From NCBI RefSeq assembly GCF_023656565.1, contig NZ_JAMOKG010000003.1:310001-374000 (forward strand): 64,000 nucleotides of DNA, read 5' to 3'. Positions 59,983-64,000 of this stretch are shown in pieces. Within the stretch, counting starts at the first letter, position 1, and every line of letters starts with the position of its first letter. The notes under the pieces are model-generated. The model saw only the letters and a list, made by a program, of their open reading frames with translations. It made no database searches and had not been told where the DNA came from. The stretch is from Flavobacterium tyrosinilyticum. GTDB lineage: Bacteria; Bacteroidota; Bacteroidia; Flavobacteriales; Flavobacteriaceae. The translations under genes and the position numbers were made by a program.

Positions 59983-62900
59983 ATGTTCAAAATATTTATA
60001 CAAAGACCTGTACTGGCAACCGTAATTTCCATTTTATTGGTGATTCTGGGGGTATTAGGTTTAACTAAACTGCCTTTACAACAGTTTCCTGATATTGCGC
60101 CTCCATCGGTTTTGGTAACGGCGGTATATCCGGGAGCCAACGCAGAAACGGTTTTACGTTCTGTGGCACCTTCTATCGAAGAATCTATAAATGGTGTAGA
60201 AAACATGACATACATGAGTTCTACAGCCAGTAACGACGGTACTTTGGCTATTACAGTTTTCTTTAAACTGGGTACAGATGCCGATCAAGCTGCGGTAAAC
60301 GTACAAAACCGTGTGGCTCAGGCAACGAGCCAACTTCCTGCGGAGGTTGTACAGCAAGGTATTGTTACGGCGAAACAACAAAATAGTTTCATCATGGCAA
60401 TTGGTATGTACACCGAAGATGAATCAAAATACGATCAGACTTTCGTTGCCAACTATGCACAAATTAATATTATTCCGGAACTAAAACGTATTCCGGGTGT
60501 AGGTTCTGCTAGTATTTTTGGTGGTGTAAAAGATTACTCTATGCGTGTTTGGTTGAATCCAACACAAATGTCAACTTATAAAGTGACGCCAAGTGAAGTT
60601 ATGGGCGCTATCCAAGACAAAAGTTTGGAAGCGGCTCCAGGGAAATTTGGAGAGCGAAGCAAAGAAGTTTTTGAATACGTTATTAAATACAAAGGGAAAT
60701 TAACTAAACCAGAAGATTATGAAAATATTGCTATACGTTCTAATGCAGATGGCTCAGTACTTCGCTTAAAAGATGTAGCGAGAGTTGAATTGGGTGCTTA
60801 CTCTTACAACAGTTTAACTCGTTTAAATGGTAAAAAAGGAATTGTAATTGGGGTTATCCAGTTAGCTGGATCTAACTCAAATGATATTCAGATTGCCATT
60901 AACAAAATGATGGAAAAGGCCTCTAAAGATTTTCCAAAAGGCATCAAACACAATATTTTCTATAGTACAAAAGTATCTCTTGACCAATCTATCGAACAGG
61001 TTGAGCATACGTTAATAGAAGCTTTTATACTGGTATTTATTGTGGTATTTATCTTCTTGCAAGATTTTAGATCAACATTAATCCCGGCCATTGCTGTACC
61101 TGTAGCAATTTTAGGAACGTTCTTCTTCATGCAGTTATTCGGATTTTCGATCAACCTTTTAACGCTTTTCGCATTAATTCTGGCGATTGGTATTGTGGTC
61201 GATGATGCCATTGTGGTAGTCGAAGCGGTGCATGCGAAAATGGAGCACAAACGTTTGTCTCCAAAAATCGCAACCCATGAAGCAATGCACGAAATAACGG
61301 GTGCTATTATCTCGATTACGCTGGTAATGGCTGCTGTATTCCTGCCGGTTGGTTTTATGGAAGGCTCAACAGGAGTTTTCTATCGTCAGTTTGCCTTTAC
61401 TATGGCGATTGCAATTGTAATTTCGGCTGTAAATGCCTTAACATTGAGTCCTGCGCTTGCAGCATTATTCTTAAAAGATAATCACGGAGCTCACGATCAG
61501 GACACGCCTTATGTAAAAAAAGGATTTAAAGAGAAATTCTTTACCGCTTTCAACAGCAGTTTTGAATCGTTGACAAACCGTTACACAGGCGGACTTAAAT
61601 TCTTAATTAGAAGAAAATGGTTAAGTTTAGGCGGATTGGCTTTAATTACATTGGCAACATTGGTAATGGTAAAAACAACTCCTCAAGGGTTTATTCCAAC
61701 AGAAGATCAAGGATTTATTGCGATTGCAGTAAATACGCCATCTGGAACATCATTGGACGGAACTCAAAAAGTAATGACTGAAGCTGAGAATACTTTAAAA
61801 GCATTAGACGCTTCTCGATTTGTAACCGCAATTTCAGGTTTCAACTTATTGACCAACTCTACAAGTCCATCTTCTGCTGTTGTATTCGTATTGCTTAAAC
61901 CAAACGAAGAACGCGGCGAAGTAAAAAACATTGACGAAATCATGAATCAGGTTCGTGGTAAACTGGGCGCTATTTCTGGCGGAAGTTTCTTCGTATTCAG
62001 TTTCCCTACTGTTCCCGGATTTAGTAACGTTGAGGCTTTAGATTTAGTTCTTCAAGATAAAACAGGAGGAAAACTGGATAAATTCAGCGGTATTTCTCAA
62101 AACTTTATCGGTGAATTAATGAAACGTCCGGAAATTGCAGTTGCCTTTACCTCTTTCAAAGCAGATTATCCACAATTGCAATTGGAAGTTAACGACGAAA
62201 AAGCAAATCAATTGGGTGTTAATGTAAAAGACATTCTACAAACGATGCAGGCTTACTTTGGTAGCGCACAGGCATCTGACTTTAACCGATTTGGTAAATA
62301 CTACCGTGTGGTTGTTCAGGCCGATATCGAAGACAGAGCTGATCCAACAGCAATTGACAGAGTTTTTGTAAAAAACAAAACAGGCGAAATGGTGCCAATA
62401 AATACATTAGTTAAACTAACTCGTATTTATGGTTCAGAAACCGCTTCTAGATACAATTTATTTAACTCAATTTCTATTAATGCGATTCCGAAACCTGGAT
62501 TTAGTTCTGGAGACGCCATTAAAGCCATTGAAGAAGTAGCAGCACAACAATTACCTGCAGGTTACGGGTTTGAATTCTCGGGCCAGACTCGTGAGGAGAT
62601 TTCTTCTGGAGGGCAATCGGCTACAATTTTCTTATTGTGTTTGATATTCATTTATTTCTTACTTGCTGCACAGTATGAGAGTTATATCCTTCCTCTAGCC
62701 GTTATCTTATCGATCCCTGCAGGTATTTTTGGAGTATTCGTTGCTATTGGTTTAACTGGAATTGAAAACAATATTTACGTACAAGTTGCTCTTGTCATGC
62801 TGATCGGACTTCTCGCCAAAAATGCCATCTTGATTGTGGAATTCGCGGCGCAGCGAAGAAGATCAGGACAAGGTTTAGTAGCAGCTTCAATCATGGCAGC

Positions 62901-63147
62901 AAAATTACGTTTGCGACCAATTATCATGACGTCTCTTGCTTTTGTGGTAGGTTTAGTGCCAATGATGAGTGCCAAAGGCCCATCTGCACAAGGTAACCAC
63001 TCCATCAGTATTGGGGCAGCTGGAGGGATGCTTTCGGGAGTAATTCTAGGATTATTTATTATTCCTGTTTTATTCATCATCTTCCAGCATTTACAAGAAA
63101 AAGTGAGCGGAAAACCAATCGCTGTAATTCATAACGAAGAAAAATAA
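59983..63147 (+). CDS. AcrB-type hydrophobe/amphiphile RND efflux pump
   Basis: A 1054-residue inner-membrane pump of the HAE-1 family. The TM4 aspartates are Asp407 and Asp408 (IGIVVDDAIVVVEAV), the same numbers as in E. coli AcrB, and the TM10 lysine is Lys946 (LLAKNAILIVEFA). Periplasmic docking and porter domains are in the usual places (QQFPDIAPPSVLVTAVYPGA). It exports drugs, dyes or detergents with proton influx. The operon is tetR, adaptor, pump, a small membrane peptide and an OprM-type channel. Confidence 0.95.
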   Translation: MFKIFIQRPVLATVISILLVILGVLGLTKLPLQQFPDIAPPSVLVTAVYPGANAETVLRSVAPSIEESINGVENMTYMSSTASNDGTLAITVFFKLGTDADQAAVNVQNRVAQATSQLPAEVVQQGIVTAKQQNSFIMAIGMYTEDESKYDQTFVANYAQINIIPELKRIPGVGSASIFGGVKDYSMRVWLNPTQMSTYKVTPSEVMGAIQDKSLEAAPGKFGERSKEVFEYVIKYKGKLTKPEDYENIAIRSNADGSVLRLKDVARVELGAYSYNSLTRLNGKKGIVIGVIQLAGSNSNDIQIAINKMMEKASKDFPKGIKHNIFYSTKVSLDQSIEQVEHTLIEAFILVFIVVFIFLQDFRSTLIPAIAVPVAILGTFFFMQLFGFSINLLTLFALILAIGIVVDDAIVVVEAVHAKMEHKRLSPKIATHEAMHEITGAIISITLVMAAVFLPVGFMEGSTGVFYRQFAFTMAIAIVISAVNALTLSPALAALFLKDNHGAHDQDTPYVKKGFKEKFFTAFNSSFESLTNRYTGGLKFLIRRKWLSLGGLALITLATLVMVKTTPQGFIPTEDQGFIAIAVNTPSGTSLDGTQKVMTEAENTLKALDASRFVTAISGFNLLTNSTSPSSAVVFVLLKPNEERGEVKNIDEIMNQVRGKLGAISGGSFFVFSFPTVPGFSNVEALDLVLQDKTGGKLDKFSGISQNFIGELMKRPEIAVAFTSFKADYPQLQLEVNDEKANQLGVNVKDILQTMQAYFGSAQASDFNRFGKYYRVVVQADIEDRADPTAIDRVFVKNKTGEMVPINTLVKLTRIYGSETASRYNLFNSISINAIPKPGFSSGDAIKAIEEVAAQQLPAGYGFEFSGQTREEISSGGQSATIFLLCLIFIYFLLAAQYESYILPLAVILSIPAGIFGVFVAIGLTGIENNIYVQVALVMLIGLLAKNAILIVEFAAQRRRSGQGLVAASIMAAKLRLRPIIMTSLAFVVGLVPMMSAKGPSAQGNHSISIGAAGGMLSGVILGLFIIPVLFIIFQHLQEKVSGKPIAVIHNEEK

Positions 63148-63150
63148 TAA

Positions 63151-63264
63151 ATGGAAAACTATATTACAACCCTACTTGTCGCCATCATATTTGGCATCGG
63201 ATATATATCGTACAGAATCTCAAGAGATCTAGAAAGTAGAAAAGATACGTGTACAGAAATTTAA
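63151..63264 (+). CDS. Small single-span membrane peptide, 37 residues
   Basis: Three bases after the pump stop codon, ATG GAA AAC starts a 37-residue frame with one hydrophobic helix (ITTLLVAIIFGIGYISY). A charged cytoplasmic-type tail follows with SRDLESRKDTCTEI. Its placement between pump and channel genes and its shape recall AcrZ, a small helper of AcrB, but sequence similarity cannot be judged from so short a piece. It may be a real small gene missed by length cut-offs. Confidence 0.5.
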   Translation: MENYITTLLVAIIFGIGYISYRISRDLESRKDTCTEI

Positions 63265-63284
63265 CCTTTTTGGGAAAAAATATT

Positions 63285-63425
63285 TTAACACATAGAGACA
63301 TAGATTTCTTATTTCGAAATAAAGAGAATAAAAGAAACTAGTTTCCACACATAGAAAACTATGTGCATTAAAATAAGTGAAACGCCTTTTTTAAATCCTC
63401 AAAAAACTATGTTTCAATGTGTTTA
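63285..63425. repeat. Family C hairpin repeat, copy 3
   Basis: Outer arms TTAACACATAGAGACATAGA and CTATGTTTCAATGTGTTTAA flank AACTAGTTTCCACACATAG and GTGAAACGCC, in the same orientation as copy 2. Like copy 2 it interrupts an RND operon. Confidence 0.85.
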
Positions 63426-63470
63426 AAAAACTAAACCCAACGGATAAAAAAATTTTAATAAAAAGACTAA

Positions 63471-64000
63471 ATGAAAAATCATATAACCAAAATCGTGACC
63501 TTCGCCATTCTGATCACGACTTTAATATCCTGTAAAGTCTCAAAGGATATTGAAACTCCAAAAGATGCATTTCCTGAGAATTTCAGGAATGCATCGGTTT
63601 CGAGTGATACAACCAGTATTGCCGATATGGAGTGGAAAAACTTCTTTACAGAAAAAGATATTATAAAATTAATTGACAGTGCCGTTGCGAGAAACAACGA
63701 CCTTCAGATTGCCGAAAAGAACATCGAAATTGCGCAATACCGTTTTACACAGTCAAAATGGGGAAATGTACCTCAGGTTAACTTATTTGTAAACGCAAGT
63801 ACAAGCAATCCGTCTGACAATAGTTTTACGGGATTGAACTTAAATCAGGCAATTGGTGCTAAACATATTGACGACTATTCTGCTGGAGCTTCTCTTTCTT
63901 GGGAAGCTGATATTTGGGGAAAGATCAGAAACCAAAAGAAAGGGGCTTACGCAGGATATCTTCAATCTGAAGAAGTAAAAAAAGCATTGCAGACCAATAT
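63471..64000 (+). CDS. OprM/NodT-type outer-membrane efflux lipoprotein, cut by the window edge
   Basis: The frame opens at ATG 63471 and runs off the right end after 176 codons. The signal has a lipobox (LITTLISC, Cys19), so an OprM-type lipidated channel is likely. The first OEP repeat is readable: MEWKNFFTEKDIIKLIDSAV, RNNDLQIAEKNIEIAQYRF and SLSWEADIWGKIRNQKKGAY, the last with the family WEADIWGK motif. It is the exit duct of the third pump. Confidence 0.92.
   Translation, partial: MKNHITKIVTFAILITTLISCKVSKDIETPKDAFPENFRNASVSSDTTSIADMEWKNFFTEKDIIKLIDSAVARNNDLQIAEKNIEIAQYRFTQSKWGNVPQVNLFVNASTSNPSDNSFTGLNLNQAIGAKHIDDYSAGASLSWEADIWGKIRNQKKGAYAGYLQSEEVKKALQTN

Noticed and set aside
1..64000. 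CRISPR arrays, prophage, rRNA and tRNA genes
   Set aside because: No regularly spaced short repeats with unique spacers, phage structural genes, or RNA gene signatures were seen on reading.

Overview
The window looks like a chromosomal segment of a Flavobacterium-type Bacteroidota. It is AT-rich, has promoter -7 boxes of the Bacteroidota form TANNTTTG, and encodes a TonB-dependent receptor with a CarboxypepD_reg-like domain, a DUF4374 lipoprotein, LytTR and AraC regulators and many lipoproteins. It also carries several families of long hairpin-forming intergenic repeats. No rRNA, tRNA, CRISPR array or intact transposase was seen.

Left third (1-13.2 kb): a pectin/galacturonate catabolic island. 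A truncated GH28 polygalacturonase lipoprotein (1-399, minus) diverges from a LacI regulator (688-1716). A long minus-strand cluster reads exuT, kduI, kduD, uxaC, kdgK, KDPG aldolase, uxaB, uxaA (11813 down to 1988). Together these import hexuronates and convert galacturonate (UxaC, UxaB, UxaA) and the unsaturated uronate from pectate lyases (KduI, KduD) to KDG, then to pyruvate and glyceraldehyde-3-phosphate (KdgK, aldolase). A secreted esterase-like alpha/beta hydrolase sits just beyond. A palindrome with core TGTAATCGATTACA occurs in front of the GH28 gene, lacI, kduI and exuT and is the likely LacI operator.

13.2-19.5 kb: an iron/siderophore-type uptake set (PepSY transmembrane protein, DUF4374 lipoprotein, TonB-dependent receptor) divergent from an AraC regulator, with a 21-bp-spaced direct repeat between them. 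20-29.5 kb: a pseudo-receiver protein, an S15/CocE-type hydrolase, a 2H phosphoesterase, an AraC regulator, two SDR enzymes, a PepSY-like secreted protein and a LytS-type kinase/LytTR pair, interspersed with repeat families.

Three separate RND efflux systems follow. System 1 is tolC-RND-MFP (29.6-35.6 kb), divergent from the LytS/LytTR pair; its pump has a canonical EF-hand loop in a cytoplasmic segment. System 2 is an OmpR/kinase pair plus CzcCBA-type metal efflux (45.5-53.2 kb). System 3 is tetR-MFP-AcrB-type pump-small membrane peptide-OprM-type channel (57.9 kb to the right edge), with five copies of a probable TetR operator.

Between systems 1 and 2 (35.8-44.4 kb) is an accessory region. 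It holds a SIR2-domain protein with an unknown C-terminal half, followed by an unrecognised 230-residue protein (a candidate defence module). It also has an unrecognised lipoprotein/outer-membrane protein pair, three direct copies of a terminator plus 77-residue-gene tail (one intact, two broken), a 5'-truncated gene fragment, and a frameshifted GIY-YIG nuclease gene lying between palindromic repeats. Between systems 2 and 3 are small stress-type genes (AraC, DoxX, two cupins) and about 1 kb of repeats including a 284-bp tandem duplication.
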